Assembly: GCA_036346395.1 (NCBI GenBank)
Contig: CM070605.1
Location: forward strand, 1,178,001-1,242,000
Source: Hsuehochloa calcarea
Lineage: Eukaryota > Streptophyta > Magnoliopsida > Poales > Poaceae
Length of the DNA stretch: 64,000 nt
Reading direction: 5' to 3'
Shown here: positions 48,601 through 60,400 of the stretch, one piece after another
How positions within the stretch are numbered: position 1 is the first letter of the stretch
How the letters are laid out: every line of letters begins with the position of its first letter
Position numbers and translations under genes: made by a program
Notes under the pieces: model-generated
The model's input: the letters and a program-made list of their open reading frames with translations, nothing else
Told to the model about the DNA's origin: nothing
Databases searched by the model: none

Positions 48601-51600
48601 GGAGTACCCGGAGGAGATAGCATCTCTTCGACCTTCACAGGTACTGCTGATGATGAAGATGCGGAGGAGTCTCAACTGAGGTGAAGTAGTCAAACAGTTC
48701 TTGAGCTAAAGTAGGAACATCAACAAAGAAGTGGAAGATCATCATCAACCTCATCATCACCTTTCTACAAAGATGCTCTCCACACCTGTATGTCACCTGA
48801 AACATCTGATCTATCTCCAGAACTAGTCTCATCAAAAGTGACACAGCATGTATCCTGGACAACGTTAGTCTCAACATTAAAAACCCGAAAAACCCTCGAA
48901 TGTGCAGGATAACTCAAAAATAAACCATCAAAAGTTATTAACTCAAATTTATCTAGATTTCTGCCTTAAGAATAAAACACTTAGCTCCAAAACTCAAAAT
49001 GGGAAACAGAGGGTTTTCTACCAAACCGAAGCTCGTATGATGTCTTGCCCAAAGACGGTCGCAAGAAGACATGATTAGCAATATGGAAAGTAGTAGCAAT
49101 AGCTTCGGCCCAAAATCTCCTCAGAGTGCTATACTCATCTAGCATCGTCCTAGCTATCTCGACTAAGATCATGTTCTTCCTTTCCACCACGCTATTTTGT
49201 TGAGGGACGTGTGGAGAAGAGAATCGATGCTCAATGCCACGCCAACATGTAAATAGGCAAAAGAAGCATTCTTAAACTCAGGCAATTATCATGCGATTGC
49301 TCTCAAAGCACCGTGAAGTTCGTAAGCCAAACGAAGAACAAGATCATGAAAGTGATAAAAACTTTATTCTTCAAGCAAGAAAGAACACCCAAGAGTATCT
49401 CAAAATCATCAACTATGACAAGAATATACCAATTGCCACCGATTGATCGAACCCTGGCAGAACCAATAGTATATATGTGAAGTAACTGTCCTGGTCCATC
49501 AGCCATGACCATATTCAATGAAGGGTGTGAGGCAGCAACTTGCTTGCCATGCCTACAGAGTACACATACAGCATCCTTGACGACTTTGAGTTTGAGCAAA
49601 CCTCTCATGAGATAAATGTTGCTAACTCAAGGCCGATGATCAAAACCAATGTGCCCCAATCGACGGTGCCAAAGTCGAAACTCGTAAGAAGATGCAATCA
49701 AACAATTGAGAGAACCAAAGAAGAAATTCAAAAGTCACCCAAAGATTCCACCAACTCTAGAAATACCAAAACAAGCTAACCAAATTAATCAAGCACATGA
49801 TAAGTATTTTTCTTAAATCTAGTCTCATAGCCATCATCAAGAAGATGTAAAATGAAAGCAAGTTGTACCTTAGCTTGTCCACAAGAGCGACATCCTTCGT
49901 AATGAATTTGTCGCTCACCCCGATTGATCTCGCTCCTTCAATCCGCCTTGTGTGTCATCTCCAAAGGTGATGAAATCATCACACTTCGATCAGCGTGAAG
50001 AAGGTGAACCATCTTGAGTCTCTCGGTCATGTGGCGTGAACACCTGAGTCGATTTAACCACGTGTTCTTCTCCTTCGTGGCGATCCTAAAAATTAAAGTA
50101 CAAAGATCGATGTGTCTCAACATCAAGTTAGTTAAACATGACTTGGGAACCCAAGATCGAGACACACGCCCATGAGTAGTATAAAAAAATGTAATTGCTA
50201 TCCTTGATTTTTCTTGGAGTTCTATCATGAGCAATAGTTACACAAATATGAGAAGCATCCTGTCTAGGAACATGATGATAACGAGCATGTGAAACAAATC
50301 CTAGTCCAAGTTTATTCTTTTCAAGATGACCATGTCTCATGACGGCTCTAGGTTGATGAGATGAATTTCTAGCAAACTTTTTCCTATCATTTTTCAACAT
50401 ACACCAACAGAACTCAATCAAATGCCCATCCTTCTTGCAATAGGTGCAATGGTACTTGATACCACTGGGAGAAGCACCCTTTGACTCAACAGATGGTTGG
50501 GCAAAACCTGCAAATTTAAAAAGAGTTTTTGTAGGCTGGGTTTTGAATTCAACTAAGCTATTTTTCAAGACTTGAGTGACATTTGTCTTGGACTTGTCTT
50601 GGGCACAGTTGTAACCTAACCCTTGTTTCTTATAAGGAGTTCTGAACTTGTCAAGAATCATGTTTAACTGTTTCTTGCCTTTAGAGAATTTTTCTAAGGC
50701 ATCCTTGAGATAAGCATTTTCTTTTTCAAGATTAAGACAAGATTCACAAGTTTTACCCTTAATGGCTCTAGCATGTCTCTCCTTATGAATAACAACCTCA
50801 AGCTTAAGGGCTTCATATTAAATACAGGAGGCATAATTAATTTTATTCTTAACCTTGGCATACTTAGTTCTAACTGCTTCTAAAATGTCCTTTACTTCAT
50901 GCTCATATTCTAAGCAGAAATAACAAGTGCTAGACTCGGCCTTATGAGAAACAACCAACTTGCTAGACTCTAAGCATTTTTCACATGGAGCAGATTGAAC
51001 TTCAAACAACTCAATCCTAGCATTTTTCTAGTTGGTGCAAGGAAACATCATGAGCAGTTTGTAATTTAGCAAGTCTGTAATGTAAAGCATGGTAGGATGA
51101 ACATTCATCAACATCAAGATTCTTACCATTTCTCAGTTGAAGTGTGAGACTATCAACTTGTGGCTCTAGATCCTTATTCCTAACCATGATGAACTCTAAC
51201 GCCTTATTCTGGCTAAGCAGTTGCTCAAAGATGGTATCACATCTACCAGAGAGAATGTCATAGGATGGAGGTACCTCAACAATGTCGTCGATGTCGACGG
51301 AGTCGGCTATGAAGCACATGTCGATGAAGTTCTTTGCCTTCCCTTTCTTCTTGTCTTGAGGAGCTCCTCATCCTTGTTCTTTTCGGCCCCGAGTCCACAT
51401 CGCTCATGTATTACTCTCCAAAAGCTGCAAGGACCCTGAGCTACCTTCATGAGCTTGACAAAGATCAAACTTGGGCTTGTTCTCATGAGGCTTCCTCCAA
51501 GGCGCCTTCACCTCCTTGTGGTTGCTCTTCCTTTCACCTTGGGGCGTTTGTTTCAATATGGTTACGCCTCCACACTCATAGCAAGTCACAGGCCGCTCTC

Positions 51601-52420
51601 TTTTTGTTTCTCACATTGTTATAGGCCCGTGAATTTTCTCGCTAGAATGGTTAATTCACTTAGGGATACTCTCAAGTTCCTCTTCATGGATAGCAGATAA
51701 ACAAGCAAGAGAAAATTCGTAAGAAGACTCATAAAATTATCAAGATTTCTTAAGAGGGTTACTACCAAAGCCATGTTCTCCTTCTTAGGATGATCACCTC
51801 TCTTGATCTCATGAGACTTGAGCTTGCTATATAGCCACTCCAAAGTGAAATTAGAGAGGTTGACATTCTCCTCAATGGCAAGAGTTTTATCTCCCACTCC
51901 TTGGTATTGATTGCACCAAGAAGTGGGTGGCATTCTCGATTGGGAATACTCAATATCAATCGCTTCTTAATGGGTTGAGCACCTTGTTGAAGCGAGTAAA
52001 GACTTCATCGATGCTCTATCCAGACACATCTCGAATTTGTTATATTTTCGCTTAAAGACCGTCTCGACGACTTGTTTGATTTGGGACGAACCTCATGGTA
52101 GGTTTCGAGGGTGCTCCAAATCTCGCAGCGGTCTCAAGGTGACAGATTCTATCGCACTCTTGTCTACCAAGTCCCGATACAAAAGGTTCTTTTCTATATG
52201 GTTGTTAGCCAAAAGGGTTGCCGGGCCACAGAGCAACCTCGAGCAAACGAGCGAGCTCGAACAACCTCCCATATAGCTTGTCCTTCGCTCAAGGTAGACA
52301 CGCATGCGATTCTTCCAATAGACATAGTCGATCCTATCAAAGACATGCGGCTTCATGTAGTACTCTCCATCGCCAGTTCAAAGGACCTGTTAAGATCAAG
52401 ATTGAACTAACCTGCTCTAA
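48601..52420 (-). pseudogene. copia gag-integrase of the nested element, broken
   Basis: From high to low coordinate: gag start (PHVFDRIDYVYWKNRMRVYL, 52356-52093); the gag body to about 51620; a degraded CCHC region (TCYECGG, about 51580); a coiled-coil stretch (51319-50700); a second finger-like motif, YHCTYCKKDGHLIEFCW (about 50430); the integrase N-part (KLKVVKDAVCVLCRHGKQV and NWYILVIVDDFE, 49608-49303); and the integrase C-part (VERKNMILVEIARTMLDEY and FLRPSLGKTSYELRFGRKP, 49190-48981). Many stops and frame breaks. Reverse transcriptase is missing. Same family as the gag at 24600-26880. Confidence 0.85.
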
Positions 52421-52427
52421 TACCACT

Positions 52428-54385
52428 TGTTGGAACAAACGGCGACTAGATGGGGTGAATAGGAGCACGATCTCTTTTTCACCAAGATCGGATTCAACAC
52501 GTATTTCAATTCCGATAGCTATGAGAGCTATGAAAATCAATATATAAGCACATCAGAAGTCTTGTATTGAATCCAATCTAAACCCCAGAGCAAAACAACC
52601 AAAAATCATAAAAAAATCATTCTGAAATAAATTGGGCGGTCTGACCTCTCAGATTGGCGGGTCGACTTTTACATGGGGCGGTCTGACCTCCAAAGACGAT
52701 AAACAAAGAAAATCACCCAAAACGAAATCACAAATAGGTCTAACTTTGATCCACAACTCCAAACTTCACAAAACTTGGAACACACTCTTCTATGATGTCG
52801 TGAACCTATTCCAATCAAAGATCGTGAAGATCTTTGTCAAAGTTCTGACCTTTTTAAGTTTGTGTGAAGGATGGTCCAAAACCGAGTCAAAATGAAAACA
52901 TGATCTAAAAACTTACTCGTGGGTTATAGATGATCAAGATGATGTTAGATTGGTTCCTACATGTCACAAAGCAAGATCCAAGCCAGAGACCAAAAAAAAC
53001 CGAGGGATTAAAGAAAGTCTCAAAATCACAAAATAGAGAGTAAGAACAAGAAGAAGACCATATTGGGAAATCTTACTTGGATTAATTTGAGATAGATGTT
53101 AGTTTACAACCACTCCATCATGGAGGACTAATAATCAACAAATGAGCGCACAATCAATTCAAACTCTAGAAACCTAACATCTCCCTATTCTCCCTAAGCA
53201 TCAAAACTAGGGTTTCAACAATGAAAACGAGAGAGTCAAGAGAGGAGCAACCAAAGAACCTCCCTATTTATAGTGGAGGCTAGCTTATAGAAGGTATTTC
53301 TAATGGGCACCCGCTAAGCCCACACACAAACGGGTTTCACTTACGCACGATTTCAAGTACCGCCTTCATCTTCTCTTGACCTAAACCATTTCTCCTTGCG
53401 CCGCTTTTGCGCCATGTTTAGCCAAGCAATCAAGGCGGTATCTTGGTGAAATTACCAAATACCCTTCTCGGTCCTTCTCCAAAGACCGAGTCCAATCTTC
53501 ATGAAGCAATCACATGCTTCACACGTAGGTTGATCAACGGCTCTTCATGTAGGCAAGTCTCTCCTATCCGACTCCCACCGAAACTACCATGGCACTTGCA
53601 CCGACCCCACGCCGCTTGATGCAACCCGTCGCACCAAACTTCCCGCTCGGTCATCCTTGTCCATGTTGCGCCATGGTTGAAACCATCGACTTCACCCGCA
53701 TCCTCGATCGCTCAACCTCGGCTCTCCAAGCTTAGTCCTCGTCATCCTCGCTGACCTCGGCTACCCGCACAACAATAGACCAAGAAATCGATTCCGAGAA
53801 CAAGTTCTTTGTAACTTGACCCACGTTAGTCAAAACATGCATCATGCAATACATATGGACTAAAACCGTAACTTGACCTAACTATCAAACATCGCCGCCA
53901 AGATGACGACGAACAAGTGAAACCGATCGATCGCCACTTAAGGGTCGGTTCGACCGCCATCCGGTCCGGTCTTACCACCCCGGCGGGTCCGACCGCCGTA
54001 AGGGACTCACCAATTTTCAACCCTTGAAATCAAACCTCTCAAAATTTTGAACAAATAGATCTTTTGACCTGAAGCTCTAAAAATTATGAGACCAAGAGTA
54101 GGAGAATTTTCTCTTGCCTACACCTCTATTTTTGGCCTAGCTCCAAAATCCAACTTATAATCGCCAATGATCGCCTCCTATGGTCGGGTCGACCGCCAAA
54201 CTTCTAAGCCCAAGGTCCGCCACCGACGGTTGAGGTGGTCGGTCGATCGCCACCTTGGCCGGTCTGACCGCTAGTAATCTGACAAGACTGATCTTTGTCG
54301 AAAACGCTGATTCGACAAACCTTCAATGTCATTGCCAATTGTAATATCATCTTAAGATTATAAGCATATCCCTATAACATCCACA
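52428..54385 (-). repeat. 5' LTR of the second-family copia element
   Basis: Borders TGTTGGAAC...ATCCACA. Minus-strand TATA box CACTATAAATAGG near 53272. CGGTCnGACC-type palindromes at about 52640-52690, 53940-53995 and 54180-54285. Confidence 0.88.
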
Positions 54386-54390
54386 AATTT

Positions 54391-54822
54391 TTATAAGGTG
54401 CATCACACCAACTTTAATTCTAACCCAGATCATGTTGTCTCAGGATCTCCATATCCACATCCAACACCACACCAAGCATAGATCCCACCTTACTGAGACC
54501 ATTGTAACTTTTCATGGTGTCAGGTACCCACACAGTATGCAAATTGCCACAAGCCATAGTTTCAGAAGACCACCTAGTTACTTCCACACAAGCCATAGGT
54601 TCAAATTCAACACAGAGGTTTCAGAAAAATGATTTTGTTTAAGAATTAAACCTTTTCTCAACAAAATCCTCGCAAAAAAAAACTTATCTATAATTATTTA
54701 ACCAGTACTCATCGCCAAAAAAAAACAGCAGCAGTAAATGATTCAGAATGGTGTATATTAGCTCGAATAATATATGCGCACTAGTTAATCGGTGATTTTG
54801 AACTGATGTTTGTCTCTGACAG
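54391..54822. other. Possible intron sequence right of the copia insertion
   Basis: No gene features except that it ends in a polypyrimidine-AG acceptor (TTTGTCTCTGACAG) before the exon at 54823. Confidence 0.35.
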
Positions 54823-54921
54823 AATTACAAGAAGGATGCTGGCGTGAAGGACACCAAGGATGCCATCGCGCTGCTGGAGGAAGTGTCTGCGGCGATCAAG
54901 CAAGGACATGCAGAGGACTAA
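54823..54921 (+). CDS. Orphan terminal exon, unrecognised protein
   Basis: After an acceptor at 54821-54822 the frame reads NYKKDAGVKDTKDAIALL, EEVSAAIKQG, HAED and a TAA stop (33 codons). Codon use is GC-rich at third positions, unlike the AT-rich flanks, as in grass coding exons. The acidic C-terminus followed by an AATAATTGAATAA-rich stretch fits the end of a gene. I do not recognise the family. Upstream exons are not visible between here and the copia element; if the gene is intact, the 15 kb insertion lies in its last intron. It could equally be a captured or orphaned exon. Confidence 0.45.
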   Translation, partial: NYKKDAGVKDTKDAIALLEEVSAAIKQGHAED

Positions 54922-55099
54922 GATCATACTATGTGCCACCACTGTTCGGAAAAAACCCTTCTTAAACTTCCGTTTTGTAATAATTGAATAATCCTTACTG
55001 CCTTGCCTTGAAAAACCTGTAATTTGTTTGATAACAGTTGTATATGGCTCTGTTTCTGAGGCTCGAATATGTGTAGACACTTTAACTAAACAAAACCAC

Positions 55100-56340
55100 A
55101 TTATGGGCTATCGGCCTACAAGAGTCGTTAGTTAGTTTAGTCACATACTGCATATTCAAGCATGAAGGGAGACTTTCGCCTCCTATATAAAGGGGGCAGA
55201 GGGTTCTTATTGTATATACAAACCCATGCACAAATAGATCAATAAAAAGATAAGGTTAAGACTATATCCTTGTATTCTTATCTATTGTTTCTCATTATTT
55301 AGTGGAGAGCTTCGTTCGTCGACAACGTGACATCGATTATACAACATGTTATCAACACAACAGCACTCTAAGCTAATGCTTCGGGTATATTGCTTTAATG
55401 TTATTTTTAGTAGATTAGTTTTCATTCTATCGCTCATTGACGCCGATCCCACCGATCGGGTTGCGCGACGCCCTAGTGTGCACTCGATCACAAGATTCCC
55501 CGCCAGACCGCCGCAGACACCTCCGCCACCAAACCGAGCCGACCGCCATCCACCTTCGCGACACGCCGCCGACTCCACCGAGATTGGTTCGTATGCTCCA
55601 CGCACTTTGCCGATCGACGCCGATGGGCCATCCGACCGCGGCGCTCTATGCACGCACCGCCGCAACCACCGCCTAGGAACGATAACACGCCCGTGCAGCG
55701 TGCACTCCGCAGAGCACCATCGCCGATTGATCTCGCCATCCCGACCGAATAGGGCGCCGCCTGCGCCGTACTCACCGACCGAGATCGAAGCTCACCATCG
55801 CCGCCCCGCTTGCTCCATCGGGCACCATAGGGAAGGACCCAGCCGTTAGGCGAGGTGTACCTTGCACCGCCCGCCGCATGTCGCCGACCAAATTGATGCC
55901 TTTGCACCGCTGCCGCCACCATTGCCATACTGGCGTTGTTGTCGCTTCGCCGCCCACCGGAGAAGAACAGACGGGACAACCTCGATGCCTCCACACCAAG
56001 GACATTGACATTCGCTCAGAGCAACACCGAGCCAAGGCGCCTCCGTGCCGCACCGCCTTCGCAGCGCCAGAAGAAGGATAGGCTTCGCCCGCCCCGCCGA
56101 GGACGGAGAAAACGCCACGCATCGCCACCATCGCCAATGGCGAGGATGAGGTGGGCACCGGGTGTACGCCGCCGCATCGGGTCCATAACCAATTCTCTTG
56201 TAAACTTTGCAACATGCATAGCTCTTGGTTCTTGTGTCTTCCCATGTCCGCCAAGCTCCGCTCGCCTACCTCCTCTCTCCTGCTCTTTGCCAACTTGGTT
56301 CTTGTTTCTTTCTCCATTGATGCATAATAGACTCAACTTG
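55100..56340 (+). mobile_element. Partial copia-type LTR with GC-rich leader
   Basis: Bases 55100-55343 have LTR features: TATATAAAGGGG at about 55184, an AATAAAA signal near 55242, and an end ATACAACA directly before TGTTATCAACACAACAGC, a primer-binding-like sequence. A GC-rich stretch (55440-56200), like the leader at 31046, follows with long but low-information open frames on both strands. No gag is recognised. Confidence 0.45.
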
Positions 56341-56627
56341 AGGTTTAGTACACACTTACAACTTAGGATATTGACTACCATAGTAGATGCACCTAGGGTC
56401 TCATCACCCTAGCTCCACCCTCATCCATCCAAACGCCACACCCCTTCTCCTTCCCCAACGCCGCCGCCCCTTCCACCGCTCTCGCTCGATCTCGTGCTCG
56501 CCGGCCACAACCACCCTTGTGGTCGCTTTGCACCGAGCAACCCATTTTACCATCCTAAGCCGACGCCGCCCTTTCGCCGACATCCAACCTTGGCTCTGGA
56601 CTCCACACTCCACTGTTCTTCTCTTCT

Positions 56628-56673
<46 letters not shown>

Positions 56674-57482
56674 TGTGACTCGCTGACAGCTGGCCCAGAT
56701 GGAAGTAAATTCACAAGGATACAGAGAGGTCATCCAACCAAACAAATTCACTGTACCATCTCATTCCGTTCAACTCATCAAAACGGACCGTAAGAAGTGC
56801 CTTAGGTCCTATAGATAGGTATCCCATTAGCCTACCGGTTGTGATCCAGAGCGGGAGAGAACTTCCAGTTTCAGGTTGAGCTACATATTTTGTGTGGGTG
56901 GGGGTGGGGGTGGGGGGACAAGGCATATCTGTCATCGTAGCTGACCTCCATTGTTTCAGAGTAGCATGGCACCGTGGCTAGCTCTAGTTTTTAGTGGAGC
57001 AATGGAATTGGAGATTTGCTGCCACAATACTGTTATAAAAAAAACATTGTGGCTTATGGATGATCACAAATGAAACAGGCTACACCACATTCACAGGCTC
57101 ACAGCAGCGGGCTTCATGAGATAAGATACATCATAACTAAGTTCACAGAATTCTACCCATGGACCACTACTATGAAGAAATATTCAATTGTAACTTTTTA
57201 AGTTACAGAGCATCAATCAGTTAATTATCAGGTTGGCTAAATTAACAACTAAGAATTACATATCTGAGACATGGACAGAAGCAGCCCAACTGAAACCCAT
57301 ATAGTTAATGTAAAAAGACTACACACAACACAGCCTACAACAGTTGAGCTTTCTTTATGCACAGATGGCATGGGTGCATCATACATTGTACAATGGAAAA
57401 CCGCAACATTAAAGAAAGAAGCTCCTGCCTTGTTGAGAGGAAATAGTTTCTTCATGGGCCGGCTGCTGCTACAGCTACACGA
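56341..57482. other. Gene-free stretch with (CT)n
   Basis: A (CT)n tract at about 56631-56667 and a GTGGGGGT repeat at about 56898-56920. The right part should include the 3' UTR of the HDC1-like gene (stop at 57483). No other gene. Confidence 0.5.
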
Positions 57483-60400
57483 CTAGTTTGACGAGAGGAA
57501 ATGCACTCGGGCAAGGGGATACTCCTTCCCAGCAACCCAAACACCAGTCTGCGACCACTGCACGTCCTCCCATTCCAGATTATCCTGCAGCACCTGCGTG
57601 ACCAAGGTAACAGACGACGACGTAAATCCCGATTCTGTCTAGTGAATAATACGAACTTCTAACATAGGAAGCAGGAAACTACCTCAAGTTGTTCAGCTGG
57701 ATGTGGAATACCAATTGAGCGCATAGCACTCTCAGGCATGGCCTTCTTACAACGGGACCATCGGAACACATCCCGTAGTTCATGTTCTGTTGAGCCCCGG
57801 TCCCCATTTTGTGAATGGTGGTGGTTGCTGTTCTGGTGTTTTTCTGATTCTGCATCGGATGCATTGGAGTTTGATCCAACAGAACAAGGCTTTTCTCCAC
57901 TGAAACATAGCTCATACCTGTGAAAACTTATGTTAAGAAGACAAAATTGAAACAACAATGAGTTCCATGGAAGTATAAGTAGAACCTCAGGACAATGCCA
58001 ACAAACAAAAAACATAGTGTCGGGATTAAAAGTTAGCGGTGAAAACTCATACCTATTGAAATGTGTTTCCAAGTATATGACTTCGCCTTTTTTCAGCCTC
58101 GCAGAAGTATAAAGAGACTTTTTCAATCCTTTGTCTGCCACAATGCTTATACTATATTTTAACCTGAAGGGGCAAAACAGAAAATATGAAAGAAGAGGTC
58201 ACTAGGAGGAAACCTTAGCTCAAACTGAACAATAGAACAGCTATTAGAGCAGAAGAGACAAGCGCCAAAACATGAATACTAGTTTGTGACAGAAATGGCA
58301 ATATAGGTCATTTGCCAAAAATGACAATACAGGTACTGGATGGAACTTTAGTGAACTGAAAATGAGGGGCGCCAGAAGGCAGGTCAGAATAGTACCATGG
58401 CTCGTTGCAGAGATTGTACTGTATTGTGACTTCCCGAACAAATCTTTGTTGACGAATGCATTCTGCATAAACCATATTGACAAAACCTTAGTACAGAATA
58501 GAAACAAAGGTTGCTTCTTACAAGAAAAAATGCAAAGTAAAACATCTATTCAATCAATTGAAAAATGTTAAGAGAAAATAACAAAGATTAAAAGAAAATT
58601 ACGGAAGCTGCCGCTCTTGTTGTCATTGTACGCTCAACTGCAACTGGAGCAAGTGTAGGTTCCACAGCTGATGTATGGCTAAGGCGAGGCTCAAGATCAA
58701 TGGTACCACCACCTTTCTGGAAAGCATGTAAAACAAGCTAAGCAAACAGTCTATGGAACAGTGATCAATAAAAGGGTTTCACAAGGTAGTCACATCAACA
58801 GAATCAAACAAAAGGAAAACATTATAATATTGTTTACTGTTTTACAGTCTTGATACCTTAACAATGCAGCAGTGTTCTATGCGAAAGCTACAACCAATAC
58901 CAGCACCCCAAGCACGTGAACGGACATTGTTCCTTAATGTTGAAGTATAGCCTGGGAGATATACCAAGCATATGAGTACTAGTTCAACCATCTAACCTTT
59001 TAACCAAGCCCAACAGAATTGACATAAAATTAATGAGGGCTTACTGTATTGTGGTGGTAGAACTCAACAGTTGCACGTAGTTCTTGGATGGCAGACGGTG
59101 GAGGTGATGATGTAGGGGAGCAGTAACCAGTATGCATTAGCACTAAAAGAAAGTAAGAAACACCAATTGATACATCAGCTTTCTGAACTACTTTAGAGGC
59201 TTGGAACAATAATCAGGAACCTACCAGCGACAAGATCTGAATCATTTGTATAAATATCTGTTCCCAAAGCTGAGCACCTTTTACCTACACAACCGTGATT
59301 TTAAGAAGTCAATAAATTAACTAGGGAAAGAAATTAGCTTCATTTATTATACAACAATAATTGTCAACTAGATGAGCAGTGTAATCTTTGGTGTATATGA
59401 TTCCAAGAACTGTAAGACAAATGGTGAATACATCCATGATTCAGAACAATCAAGTGAAATCAGAATAGAAGAAACTCTTATAACATTAATTACAAATGCC
59501 AGAATGAAAGACAGTTATGCACTTTCAAGCGTGTTATACAATCATTGGTTGCTTTATTTATTCCCCATGTGGGAAAAAAACATATTATCAATCCAGCAAC
59601 ACAGGCTTGGAGATACATGAAGTGACTAGCAGTCTAACAGAGACATCACCTGTAAAGTCGGTACACTTACTTGACGATTAGTCGAAGTAACAAACTCCGC
59701 CGGTATTCGAATTTCAAGAGTAGGACCATTTTGTTGGGTTTCAGCATTTTTAGCATCCGGGGTTGCTTCAAACTCTTTCCATGATTTCAGAAGCTCTTGC
59801 ATGCATTCACCAGCTTTATAAACAATAGCAGATACCTCAGACTTACCTGCAATGATGAGAATACTAAGATAACAAAATACAAAGCCTAAGAGCTTATGGA
59901 GCTACTTTGGCTAAATAATCATTTTATCAAGTTTGCAACTGGGTCCTCATCAATAATTTCTACAGAAAAGGGATTTTAAATAACTGGGTCCTCATAAATA
60001 ATCTTTTTTTCTCCCCAACTGGATTTAATCAGCAGAAGTTGGAAAATCACACCAGAACATGCAGGCGCAAATATAAAATGCATGCCCCCAAAAGTAGTGT
60101 AAAGGGATTTCAAATATTGAAGTGGATTGGTTAGAGCACTAAAATCTCGTGGGAAGGAAACGCGCACTAAAATCTTCTGAGAAGGAAATGTAAAATTATA
60201 TAGCTGCTAAGCATTCAATGACTCGAGTGTCGAACGAAGCACCACTATCCATTATTCCATTTTATTCAGCTAAGAATGAAGATATTTGACTGACCTTGAG
60301 ACCTGCAAGAAGAAATAAAAACATGAGATTTGTCAATGACTAGTCATCACTTATCAATAATATTATTACATATTAAATCAAACGCAGCAGGCACCTATCT

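Larger units (their letters stand above)
39061..54390 (-). mobile_element. copia element of the second family with a nested gypsy insertion
   Basis: The element (39066-54385) is flanked by identical AATTT at 39061-39065 and 54386-54390. Going rightwards it comprises the 3' LTR in two parts (39066-40439 and about 46526-46949), a polypurine tract (minus strand CAATGGGGAGAT, 46950-46961), internal sequence, a primer-binding site just left of 52428 (minus strand TGGTATTAGAGCAGG), and the 5' LTR (52428-54385). A truncated gypsy element sits inside the 3' LTR. Borders are TG...CA except that the left border reads TATTGG, one change from TGTTGG. Confidence 0.85.

Noticed and set aside
55346..56412. 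Proline/arginine-rich open frames of 120-180 residues on both strands
   Set aside because: High-GC leader-like sequence after a copia-type LTR end; no family features.
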